From Sphingobacteriaceae bacterium (GTDB taxonomy: Bacteria; Bacteroidota; Bacteroidia; B-17B0; Aurantibacillaceae), in NCBI GenBank assembly GCA_025360355.1, contig JANYCL010000309.1, positions 1-10,793 on the forward strand: a stretch of 10,793 nt of DNA, in the 5' to 3' direction. Below, in pieces: positions 1 through 6,428 of the stretch. Made by a program: the position numbers and the translations under genes. Positions within the stretch are counted from its first letter, which is position 1, and each line of letters begins with the position of its first letter. The notes below the pieces were generated by a model that saw only the letters and a list, made by a program, of their open reading frames with translations, was not told where the DNA came from and searched no databases.

Positions 1-289
1 AATGCAAAAAATCAGAAATATCTTTTGCTGTTTCATAATTTAAAACAACTCCAGACTCAATAAATCTCACAATACTTTCATTCAAATCTTTAGGCTCATT
101 TGAAATAATAACATCAGTTGCGACACCATCTTTCGCATTAAGAGTTTGAGATTTAGGTAATGCCGCTCTTTCTAAATAAAAATGTACAATAATATCCCCA
201 GCTGGACTTAAACCACCATAAGCTCCATTCACATACACTGGATTATAATTTTCATTATACTTGTATTTAACTTTTACTTCTCCTGCCAT
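1..289 (-). CDS. Small protein resembling DUF3467 (partial, 3' end outside window)
   Basis: An open frame starts with ATG at 287-289 and runs off the left edge, giving 96 residues without a stop. The N-terminus MAGEVKVKYKYNENYNPVYV is followed by NGAYGGLSPAGDIIVHFYLE. A 'Y-x-N-[gap]-SP-x-D-[gap]-FYLE' pattern of this kind is what I associate with DUF3467, small proteins of unknown function; this is a recollection of the family pattern, not a search. No signal peptide or membrane segment is visible. The remaining sequence (I-S-N-E-P-K-D, then an amphipathic stretch) gives no functional clue. It reads in the same direction as the propeller gene but lies 192 bp beyond its stop, so it probably has its own promoter. 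The reading frame is clear; the family assignment is tentative. Confidence 0.6.
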   Translation of the reverse strand, partial: MAGEVKVKYKYNENYNPVYVNGAYGGLSPAGDIIVHFYLERAALPKSQTLNAKDGVATDVIISNEPKDLNESIVRFIESGVVLNYETAKDISDFLH

Positions 290-327
290 ATAAAATAGTT
301 TATATAGACAAATATCTAAATTTTTAT

Positions 328-378
328 CTGTTTATAGCATATTATTAAGCTATTTTAACAGCTTATTTAAATAAACAG
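328..378. other. Nested AT-rich inverted repeat
   Basis: CTGTTTAT at 328-335 is an exact inverted match of ATAAACAG at 371-378. Inside it, TAAGCT at 346-351 matches AGCTTA at 360-365. It lies between the end of the propeller gene (minus strand) and the start of the next minus-strand gene. It could be a weak terminator or an operator, but the stems are AT-rich and no clear T-tract follows on either strand, so function is uncertain. Confidence 0.3.
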
Positions 379-417
379 CGTTTTGTTTATAATCAAGATT
401 TGTCATTTATTATAAGA

Positions 418-474
418 CTAAACACTACACGCCGCCACAAAAGCCGTACTCCACGCATTTTAAAAATTAAAACC
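418..474 (-). pseudogene. Relic of the 3' end of a BaiN/HI0933-type flavoprotein gene
   Basis: Read on the minus strand, this 57-bp stretch aligns without gaps to 3472-3528, the last 19 codons (stop included) of the intact flavoprotein gene. 49 of 57 bases match, and 45 of 48 in 427-474. It would read G-F-N-F-stop-NAWSTAFVAACSV-stop, against GFNFQNAWSTAFVAASSI-stop in the intact gene. The final stop is conserved in position (TAG versus TAA). The differences near the end are mild at protein level: Ser to Cys, one Ser codon TCG to AGT, and Ile to Val. A CAG to TAA change breaks the frame. Homology stops at 474/475, eight bases from the stop codon of the propeller gene. It is a non-coding remnant, either a displaced original gene end or the last piece of a paralogue. 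Confidence 0.85.
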
Positions 475-481
475 GTTCTAA

Positions 482-3433
482 TTATTTTCTTAATTTATTT
501 AACACTCTGTTAATATAATTATCAGTGGGCAAATGCGCTTTTTGAATCCGTTGCGCATAGCGAATAGAAGAAATGATCTCTTGTTGTTTTTCTTGTATTT
601 CTTCTGTGGCCTCTTCTATTTTTTCTTCCAGAATTTTTTGTCTTTCTTTTAAAGCTTTTTCCCTCCATTTAATGTACGACCACATACAAGCTAGTATCAA
701 AACAACAATCAAAGTCCTGAACCACCAGGTTTGCCACCACGGCGGACGAACTTCAAATTTAAATTCAAAAGGTTCGCTCCAAACTCCGCTTTGGTTCATC
801 GCTTTTACTTTAAAAGTATATTCTCCTGAAGGCATATTACCATAAGGCGCTTCTGTTTTTTCAGTTATTGAACTCCAATCCGGATCAAGACCTTCTAATT
901 TATATTGGTACTTAATATGGTTCCTGCTTTGCATATGAATGCCAACGAAGTTGAAAGTAAGATTGTTATTGTTGTAAGGTAAACTTAAATGCTCCGGCAG
1001 ATCATGCCACTTTGTTATCCCATCAAAGCGAATGTTATTCAGTAAAACACCATTACCTAAGATCGTATCTTTTATTTTTCCTTTTATAATTTCTTTCGAA
1101 GTACTATCATAAGAAACAGCACCTAAATCTGTCCAGGCCAAACGTTCGCCAAATAATTCTATACTATTTAATTGAACTACGGGAGGAGTTGTATTTACGA
1201 TATCTCCATCCGGAGTATAACACATAAGAAGATCAGCTCCCCACCAGATCTTTCCCTTACTGTCTTGTAAAACGGAACTCTTTCTGCAATTCAACCCAAG
1301 GAATCCATCGTTATAACCATAATTATAAAATAATCCTTCACGAACAGGATCAAACTCACTTTCACTACGAATACAATTATTAAGCTTCTCTATTTTTTCT
1401 CTCGAAATTCTACTTAAACCTTTCCTTGTACCAAACCAAATGTTTCCGTCCTTATCCTGCAATAAATTTAAAACTGCATTATTGATAAGACCTTCTTTTT
1501 CTGTAAAGTTGATGAAAGATTTACCATTATAACATGATACTCCTCCGCCATTTGTTCCGATCCAGATATTACCTGTTTTATCTTCAAGAATGCTTATCAC
1601 ATAATTACCGGCAAGGCCTTCCTTTTCTGTAAAATTGGTGAACGATTTACCATCATAACGCGAAACTCCTCCGCCTTGTGTGCCCATCCAGATATTTCCA
1701 TTCTTATCTTCAAGAAAACTTATCACATAATTATTTGCAAGACCGGACTCTTCAGTGAAATTAGTAAATGAGCTGCCATTATAACGCGTTGCTCCTCCAC
1801 CATCGGTACCCAACCAAATGTTTCCCGCTCTGTCTTCCATGATATTCCATGCTATATTACCATTACCTAACAGACCCTGTTGATTAACCTTAGTAAAAGA
1901 TTTTCCATCATAAAAACAAAGTCCGCCATCAGTTACAAGCCAAACCATTCCTGTTTTATCTTCATGAACACCCCAAACAACATTACCTGGTAAACCCTCA
2001 GTACTTTTAAAATTGGTAAAAGTTTTTCCATCATAACGTGAAACTCCTCCGCCCTGAGTACCCATCCATATATTTCCGTTATGATCCTCACAAATGCTTA
2101 ATACGTAATTTGCGGCAAGACCTTCCTTTTCAGAATAACAGTTAAAGAATTTACCATTGTAACAAGAAAGACCTCCACCATCAGCAGCAAACCAGATTAG
2201 TCCGGTTTTATCTTCAAAAACATTCCAAACAATATTACCTGTACCAGGCAACCCTTCCTTATCCGTGAAATTAGTGAATGACTTACCATCAAAACGACTA
2301 ACACCACCAATAGTGCCAAACCAAATATTTCCCGCTTTATCTTCAATTATATTTAGTACTCCATTACCCGGAAGGCCTTCATTCATTGTAAAATTCGTAA
2401 ACGATTTACCATCGTAGCGGTTAACTCCACCATCAGTACCTATCCATATATTTCCTGTTCGATCTTCAATAAGGCTTAGTATATAATTACCCAAAAGATT
2501 TTCCCGGGTAGTGAAATTTGTAAATGATTTACCATTAAAACATGATAGACCTCCGTCTTGCGTACCAAACCAGAGATTTCCCGCTTTATCTTCCAGAATA
2601 CAAACTACAATGCTTCCCGTCAGACCCTCTTTTGTTGTATAGTTAGTAAAGACTTTACCATCGTAACTACAAACTCCTGCGTCAGTACCAAACCAAATTT
2701 TTCCGTTTCTATCTTCCAGAATGCTCCATACTGCATTACTGGCAAGGCCTTCCTTTTCTGTAAAATTTGTAAAACGCTTACCATCGTAACATGACACGCC
2801 TCCACCGTATGTCCCCAGCCAAATATTTCCACTTTTATCTTCGTAAATGCTTACAACCGCATTACCTGCCAAACCTTCCTTTTCAGTATAATTAATAAAG
2901 TATTTTCCATCATAATGCGATGCGCCTCCGCCATAAGTACCAAGCCACAGATATCCCATTTTGTCTTGAAAAATAACGCGTACTGCATTATGCTTTAAAC
3001 CTTGCAGGGTTTTATAGGAAGAAATATTAGTTGGATTTATTTCTTTTGAAACTGCATCTTTTGCAATGACAACTTCCGGCTGACCGGCTATTCTTACATT
3101 CGGTTTACCTACAGGAATAATTTTAGGAAGAGGAAAAGTATCAGTACCAGGCGTTATTACCTGACGTTTCACTACCGAAACAATTTTAGGTTCTGTTAGA
3201 GGATGAATATTTAAATTGGTTGGATTTATTGTTGGTTTTCCTGCAGCTATTTTTTTAAATTTACTTTGATCTACAGAAGTAACTTGAGGTTTCTTAAAAT
3301 TATCCGGATTTTGCCATACACCTTTTGATTCGATTATTTTTAATCTACGAACATTGGATTTTTTATCCTGCGTGCGCTCACAAGAAAAGATCAGAACCGA
3401 TAAGAATAGAAAAAATGATATTTTTTTCACCAA
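482..3433 (-). CDS. Two-component-regulator-type propeller lipoprotein (Reg_prop x14, Y_Y_Y), output domain missing
   Basis: This is a 983-residue sensor-like protein. Residues 1-18 form a lipoprotein signal peptide with lipobox LIFSC (Cys18). Residues 25-140 are a Pro/Lys-rich linker with short KP repeats. Residues about 145-740 hold some 14 Reg_prop blades of about 41 residues, most showing E-D-x-x-G-x-I-W-x-G-T and Y-D/N-G-K-x-F-x-N-F; 14 blades would suit two seven-bladed propellers, as in Bacteroidota hybrid sensors. A Y_Y_Y domain follows (about 818-896), then a membrane helix (about 904-922) and a charged coiled coil (923-955). The end, residues 953-983 (IISSIRYAQRIQKAHLPTDN and on), resembles the linker that leads into SpoIIE/PP2C phosphatase domains, but the protein stops there and no kinase, DNA-binding or phosphatase domain follows. 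The start used is TTG at 3431-3433; GTG at 3428-3430 is equally possible, and both keep the signal peptide. The gene lies 38 bp downstream of the flavoprotein gene on the same strand. Its ligand is unknown; sugar or polymer sensing is known for relatives only. Confidence 0.9.
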   Translation of the reverse strand: MVKKISFFLFLSVLIFSCERTQDKKSNVRRLKIIESKGVWQNPDNFKKPQVTSVDQSKFKKIAAGKPTINPTNLNIHPLTEPKIVSVVKRQVITPGTDTFPLPKIIPVGKPNVRIAGQPEVVIAKDAVSKEINPTNISSYKTLQGLKHNAVRVIFQDKMGYLWLGTYGGGASHYDGKYFINYTEKEGLAGNAVVSIYEDKSGNIWLGTYGGGVSCYDGKRFTNFTEKEGLASNAVWSILEDRNGKIWFGTDAGVCSYDGKVFTNYTTKEGLTGSIVVCILEDKAGNLWFGTQDGGLSCFNGKSFTNFTTRENLLGNYILSLIEDRTGNIWIGTDGGVNRYDGKSFTNFTMNEGLPGNGVLNIIEDKAGNIWFGTIGGVSRFDGKSFTNFTDKEGLPGTGNIVWNVFEDKTGLIWFAADGGGLSCYNGKFFNCYSEKEGLAANYVLSICEDHNGNIWMGTQGGGVSRYDGKTFTNFKSTEGLPGNVVWGVHEDKTGMVWLVTDGGLCFYDGKSFTKVNQQGLLGNGNIAWNIMEDRAGNIWLGTDGGGATRYNGSSFTNFTEESGLANNYVISFLEDKNGNIWMGTQGGGVSRYDGKSFTNFTEKEGLAGNYVISILEDKTGNIWIGTNGGGVSCYNGKSFINFTEKEGLINNAVLNLLQDKDGNIWFGTRKGLSRISREKIEKLNNCIRSESEFDPVREGLFYNYGYNDGFLGLNCRKSSVLQDSKGKIWWGADLLMCYTPDGDIVNTTPPVVQLNSIELFGERLAWTDLGAVSYDSTSKEIIKGKIKDTILGNGVLLNNIRFDGITKWHDLPEHLSLPYNNNNLTFNFVGIHMQSRNHIKYQYKLEGLDPDWSSITEKTEAPYGNMPSGEYTFKVKAMNQSGVWSEPFEFKFEVRPPWWQTWWFRTLIVVLILACMWSYIKWREKALKERQKILEEKIEEATEEIQEKQQEIISSIRYAQRIQKAHLPTDNYINRVLNKLRK
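1394..3001 (-). repeat. Tandem repeat array of about 123-126 bp units encoding propeller blades
   Basis: The blade codons form a diverged in-frame tandem array. There is also higher-order structure. Blades 7-9 (residues 400-525, bases 1859-2236) and blades 10-12 (residues 526-651, bases 1481-1858) are each exactly 126 residues. Blade 8 matches blade 11 at about 33 of 42 residues, and blade 7 matches blade 10 at 21 of 42. The two-residue insertion before blade 7 (GLPGTGN) recurs before blade 10 (GLLGNGN). This suggests an older three-blade duplication. Confidence 0.85.
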
Positions 3434-3435
3434 GT

Positions 3436-3466
3436 CAAATTTAAAAAATAAAAAATGCTAAACAAA
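3436..3466 (-). promoter_or_regulatory. Bacteroidota-type promoter of the propeller gene
   Basis: On the minus strand TTTG (3463-3466) is followed after 19 bases by TAAATTTG (3436-3443), which fits the Bacteroidota consensus TTTG-N19-21-TAnnTTTG. Transcription would start roughly at 3429-3432, on top of the TTG/GTG start codons, which implies a leaderless or nearly leaderless message. The surroundings are very AT-rich, so a chance match is possible. Confidence 0.5.
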
Positions 3467-3471
3467 TAGAG

Positions 3472-3528
3472 TTAAATCGAACTCGCCGCCACAAAAGCCG
3501 TACTCCACGCATTCTGAAAATTAAAACC
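3472..3528 (-). repeat. Intact partner of the 57-bp direct repeat (3' end of the flavoprotein gene)
   Basis: This is the functional copy matched by the relic at 418-474, in the same orientation, 3,054 bp away. The two copies bracket the whole propeller gene. The repeated part codes for the conserved C-terminal segment of the flavoprotein family. Confidence 0.85.
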
Positions 3529-4719
3529 ACCTGTGATACCGTCGATATCTAAAACTTCACCGCAGAAATAAAGATTGGGCATTATTTTACTTTGCATGGT
3601 TTTAAAATCAATTTCTTTTAGGTTCACTCCTCCACTCGTTACGAATTCTTCTTTAAAAGTTGTTTTGCCTTTCATTTGATAAACATCGGCAGTTAATAAT
3701 TGCGCTAATTTATTCTGTTGTTTCTTTCCTAATTCTATCCATGGTTTTTGCGGGGGAATTTCTGCTTTCTCCAATAAAAATTCCCATAAACGTTTCGGGA
3801 TCTCAAATAATGGATTGTTCACTATTTGTGTTTTAGTTTGCAGGAATTCTTCAAAAACATTTTTTACTTCGTCCTCATTCAAGCCTCCGCTCCAATTCAA
3901 AATGATATTGGCATTATATTGAAGATCAAAAAAATCTTTCGCAGCAAAAGCAGATAATTTTAAAACAGCCGGACCACTTAATCCCCAATGCGTAATTAAA
4001 ACCGGACCGGTATAAGTATGTTTTGTTTTTTCTACCCTAACAGTTGCGTTACGAACACTTAGTCCCATTAATTCTTTAATATCATTACCGGGTAAATTAA
4101 TTGTAAAGAGACTTGGAATTAATTCTGAAATTGTATGTCCTGTTTTTTGAATGAAACTGTAATTCTTTTTTTGATTATGTCCGCCGCTGCTGCATATAAC
4201 CGAATCAACTGTATATTTATTTTTATCTGTAGTAACTTGAATTTGTTTATTAGGTAGCGATCTTATCTCTAAAACTTCTTCTTGCATTTTTATGTCGATA
4301 CCATTTTTTTTAGTTTCATACATGAAACAGTCGATAATTGTTTCTGAAGAATTACTTACAGGAAACATTCTGTTATCGGGTTCTGTTTTTAATTCTACAC
4401 CATGTTTTTTGAACCAGGCAATTGTATCACTTACATTAAAACGTGAGAAAACTTGTTTTAATTCTTTTGATCCGCGCGGATAATTCTTCACCAATTCGTT
4501 CACTTCAAAACAATGATTGGTCACATTGCATCTTCCGCCACCAGAAGTACGAACTTTAGATAAAAGTTTATTACTTTTTTCAAGTATCGTGACTTTAATT
4601 CCCGAATGCATTTCACCCGCATTTATAGCCGCGAAAAAGCCTGCCGCCCCGCCTCCAATTACAATTATGTGTTTCGCTGACAATCTGTGCAAAGATGGAG
4701 ATATTTCCTTGATATCCAT
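3472..4719 (-). CDS. BaiN/HI0933 (YhiN)-family NAD(P)/FAD-dependent flavoprotein
   Basis: The 415-residue length is normal for the family. An N-terminal Rossmann FAD-binding motif, HIIVIGGGAAGFFAAI, covers residues 17-32. The family signature TSGGGRCNVTN is at 58-68, and a second conserved patch, FVTSGGV, is at 359-365. The C-terminal FAD-contact region (385-410) contains FCGEVLDIDG and GGFNFQNAWSTAFVAA. All key motifs are intact, so it is probably a soluble cytoplasmic flavoprotein. One member, BaiN of a gut Clostridium, reduces bile-acid intermediates; the substrate of most members is unknown and should not be transferred. The ATG at 4717-4719 gives about 16 residues before the Rossmann strand, longer than in many relatives, and no later ATG lies before the motif. 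It is divergent from the SPFH gene, and the propeller gene follows 38 bp downstream. Its 3' end is duplicated at 418-474. Confidence 0.9.
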   Translation of the reverse strand: MDIKEISPSLHRLSAKHIIVIGGGAAGFFAAINAGEMHSGIKVTILEKSNKLLSKVRTSGGGRCNVTNHCFEVNELVKNYPRGSKELKQVFSRFNVSDTIAWFKKHGVELKTEPDNRMFPVSNSSETIIDCFMYETKKNGIDIKMQEEVLEIRSLPNKQIQVTTDKNKYTVDSVICSSGGHNQKKNYSFIQKTGHTISELIPSLFTINLPGNDIKELMGLSVRNATVRVEKTKHTYTGPVLITHWGLSGPAVLKLSAFAAKDFFDLQYNANIILNWSGGLNEDEVKNVFEEFLQTKTQIVNNPLFEIPKRLWEFLLEKAEIPPQKPWIELGKKQQNKLAQLLTADVYQMKGKTTFKEEFVTSGGVNLKEIDFKTMQSKIMPNLYFCGEVLDIDGITGGFNFQNAWSTAFVAASSI

Positions 4720-4756
4720 TCCTGCTTAAGGCCGCTTAACACTTACACGCTCACGC

Positions 4757-4854
4757 ACCCTCACCTGTCCGCAAGCGGACATCCTCTCCCAAGGGAGAGG
4801 AAAACGTTTCCTTCTCCCCTTGGGAGAAGGTGGTTCGGAGAACCGGATGAGGGT
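4757..4854. repeat. GC-rich multi-hairpin palindromic repeat (REP/MITE-like)
   Basis: Four perfect hairpins lie in a row: TGTCCGC-AA-GCGGACA (4766-4781), CCTCTCCC-AA-GGGAGAGG (4783-4800), CCTTCTCCC-CTT-GGGAGAAGG (4810-4830) and GGTTC-GGA-GAACC (4832-4844). They are enclosed by an outer stem, ACCCTCA (4757-4763) with TGAGGGT (4848-4854). The second and third hairpins can also pair partly with each other. The element is far richer in GC than its surroundings. Sequences built on CTCTCCC...GGGAGAG and GATGAGGG are known as dispersed intergenic repeats in many bacterial genomes. It carries no gene. It sits between two divergent genes, so it is not an ordinary terminator. Confidence 0.8.
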
Positions 4855-4941
4855 AATTTCAGCAGACCAAAATCATAACAAAAATTAATTAAAACATATC
4901 ATTTAATTTTTTACATTTACTCATACATTAAAATTTAAACC

Positions 4942-6048
4942 ATGGGATTATTTGACAAAATTAAGGGCGAATTCATTGATATAATTGAATGGACCGACAG
5001 TAGCACTGATACCATTATGTGGAAATTTCCACGTATGGGGAATGAAATAAAAATGAATGCAAAACTTACCGTTCGCGAGAGTCAGGTAGCTTTGTTTTTA
5101 AATGAAGGAAAAGCGGCAGATATTTTCCAACCGGGTATGTACACTCTGGAAACTCAAAATATGCCGATCATGAGCACATTGAAAGGCTGGAAATACGGAT
5201 TTAATTCTCCGTTCAAAGCTGATGTGTTCTTTTTCAATACCAAACAATTCACCAACCAAAAATGGGGAACTAAAAACCCAATTATGTTACGTGATGCAGA
5301 ATTTGGTCCGATCCGCATTCGTGCTTTTGGATCTTATGCTTTTAAAATAAAAGATGCAACAATGTTCTTTAAAGAAGTTGCTTCTACAAATCCTGATTTT
5401 ACTGTTGACGAAATTAACGAGCAACTAAGAAATTTAGCTGTAAGCCGCGGAATGGATGCTATTGCCGAAAGTAAAATTCCGGTATTGGATATGGCAAGTA
5501 ATTATGATGAAGTTTCTAAAATAATTCACGAAAAAATTCGTCCTGAGTTCAACGAACTTGGTTTAGAGTTAACTAAATTCTTGATCGAGAATATTTCATT
5601 ACCTGCTGAAGTTGAAGCGATGCTTGACAAACGCAGCAGCATGGGAATTTTAGGAAACCTTGGTGCGTTCAATCAATTCCAGGCTGGTGTATCAATGGAA
5701 AAAGCATCAGAGAATCAAAACGGCGGTGGCATGATGGGTGCAGGCATGGGTATGGGTATGGGCATGGGCATGGGCAATCAAATGGGAAATATGTATCAGA
5801 ACAATCAAGTGAACCCACAAAATAATGCTACTAACGTTCCTCCTCCTCCAATCATTCAGTTTCACGTTGCAGTGAACGGACAACAAACCGGACCATTTGG
5901 TTTAGATCAATTAAAAGCAATGGCAACATCAGGACAATTAACCAAACAATCACAAGTTTGGAAAGCAGGAATGGCTGGATGGCTTAGCGCAGAAACACAA
6001 CCTGAGTTAGCAGGATTGTTTATGAATGTTCCGCCTCCGATTGGATAA
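4942..6048 (+). CDS. SPFH-domain protein with C-terminal GYF_2 domain (YdjI-like)
   Basis: This 368-residue soluble protein has no signal peptide or membrane helix. Residues about 1-235 resemble the SPFH/band-7 proteins of the YdjI type, with an N-terminal FDKIKGEFIDIIEW and a core containing RESQVALFLNEGKAADIFQPG (42-62), IRIRAFGSYAFKIKD (124-138) and the helical region RGMDAIAESK onward (169-230). Residues 261-283 are a Gly-Met linker (GMGMGMG) followed by an Asn/Gln-rich stretch and PPPP (300-303). Residues 306-360 form a GYF_2-type domain with GPFGLDQL and VWKAGMAGW. In Bacillus, YdjI is linked to membrane-stress proteins of the PspA type, but no psp gene is visible here. GYF-type domains usually bind peptides or act as scaffolds. 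The ATG is preceded by AT-rich sequence without a Shine-Dalgarno. TACATTTA at 4912-4919 is one base from the -7 consensus, but I see no convincing -33 box. A terminator follows 18 bp after the stop. Confidence 0.88.
   Translation: MGLFDKIKGEFIDIIEWTDSSTDTIMWKFPRMGNEIKMNAKLTVRESQVALFLNEGKAADIFQPGMYTLETQNMPIMSTLKGWKYGFNSPFKADVFFFNTKQFTNQKWGTKNPIMLRDAEFGPIRIRAFGSYAFKIKDATMFFKEVASTNPDFTVDEINEQLRNLAVSRGMDAIAESKIPVLDMASNYDEVSKIIHEKIRPEFNELGLELTKFLIENISLPAEVEAMLDKRSSMGILGNLGAFNQFQAGVSMEKASENQNGGGMMGAGMGMGMGMGMGNQMGNMYQNNQVNPQNNATNVPPPPIIQFHVAVNGQQTGPFGLDQLKAMATSGQLTKQSQVWKAGMAGWLSAETQPELAGLFMNVPPPIG
5746..5775 (+). repeat. Hexanucleotide repeat (ATGGGY)x5 in the SPFH gene
   Basis: Five head-to-tail ATGGGT/ATGGGC units encode the Met-Gly linker. 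Because the unit is six bases, slippage would lengthen or shorten the linker without breaking the frame. Confidence 0.9.
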
Positions 6049-6065
6049 TTAAAATTTAATATAAA

Positions 6066-6100
6066 TAAAAAGCCCCGACATATTCGTCAGGGCTTTTTTT
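6066..6100. terminator. Bidirectional intrinsic terminator
   Basis: AGCCCCGAC (6071-6079) pairs with GTCAGGGCT (6086-6094) around a six-base loop. A run of A lies on the left and seven T on the right, so it works in either direction. There is one C/A mismatch on the plus strand, which becomes a G-U pair on the minus-strand transcript. It lies between convergent genes, the SPFH gene (+) and the small membrane protein gene (-), and probably ends both. Confidence 0.9.
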
Positions 6101-6112
6101 ATGATCCTTTTT

Positions 6113-6412
6113 TTATTTACTACCGAACTTAATAAGTTTATCTCTTTGAATTAGATAAACAATTGAAGCAATTTGAGGCATTATCAACATCGACGTTACC
6201 CAAAATGTCATGTTGTAGACTTTATTTTTCACCATGTCATGAATTAAAAGTCCTGAAGTTAAAACATGCAAAATTAATCCGGTAATTAATAATGCATTCC
6301 AAAATGGCCAATGTATTATTTTCATATAAGCACCAATAGAAACTAAAATAGCATTTCCAATTATTAAAAACCAAACAAACTTAGCGGTTATATTGAAGTC
6401 TTGGCTAGCCAT
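6113..6412 (-). CDS. Small three-helix membrane protein with GldL-like K-I-x-H-W-P motif
   Basis: This 99-residue protein is mostly hydrophobic. Helices are likely at residues about 11-29, 38-57 and 68-88, with the charged tail IQRDKLIKFGSK. At the end of the first helix is GAYMKIIHWPF (27-37). A similar G-A-x-x-K-I-x-H-W-P motif occurs in the gliding/type 9 secretion protein GldL and in other small Bacteroidota membrane proteins. It is too short to be GldL itself, and no gldM/N/K neighbour is present. The gene starts 16 bp after the ftsH stop on the same strand and is probably the last gene of the rsfS-ftsH transcript, ending at the bidirectional terminator. Function is unknown; a membrane partner or substrate linked to FtsH is only a guess from position. 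Confidence 0.8.
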   Translation of the reverse strand: MASQDFNITAKFVWFLIIGNAILVSIGAYMKIIHWPFWNALLITGLILHVLTSGLLIHDMVKNKVYNMTFWVTSMLIMPQIASIVYLIQRDKLIKFGSK

Positions 6413-6428
6413 TCATTTATTATTAAAC

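Noticed and set aside
418..474. Insertion-sequence end or phage attachment core
   Set aside because: The repeat is recognisably coding sequence of the flavoprotein family, with no terminal inverted repeat, target duplication or integrase in the window; I therefore call it a gene-end relic and keep integration as a hypothesis only.
2558..2832. Frames on both strands inside the propeller repeats (also 573-845)
   Set aside because: They are shadows of the blade repeats and of the C-terminal region in other frames; the main frame runs uninterrupted.
4687..4878. 63-codon plus-strand frame through the palindromic repeat
   Set aside because: Its codons come from the hairpin element, giving the kind of residues (PSPLGRRW, PDEG) produced by chance translation of such repeats; it also overlaps the flavoprotein start. 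No promoter or family resemblance.
5746..5775. CRISPR-like or regulatory direct repeat
   Set aside because: The units are six bases, contiguous and in frame, encoding the Met-Gly linker of the SPFH protein.
6113..6412. gldL itself
   Set aside because: Only the K-I-x-H-W-P motif is shared; the protein is too short, lacks the long cytoplasmic part of GldL, and has no gld neighbours.
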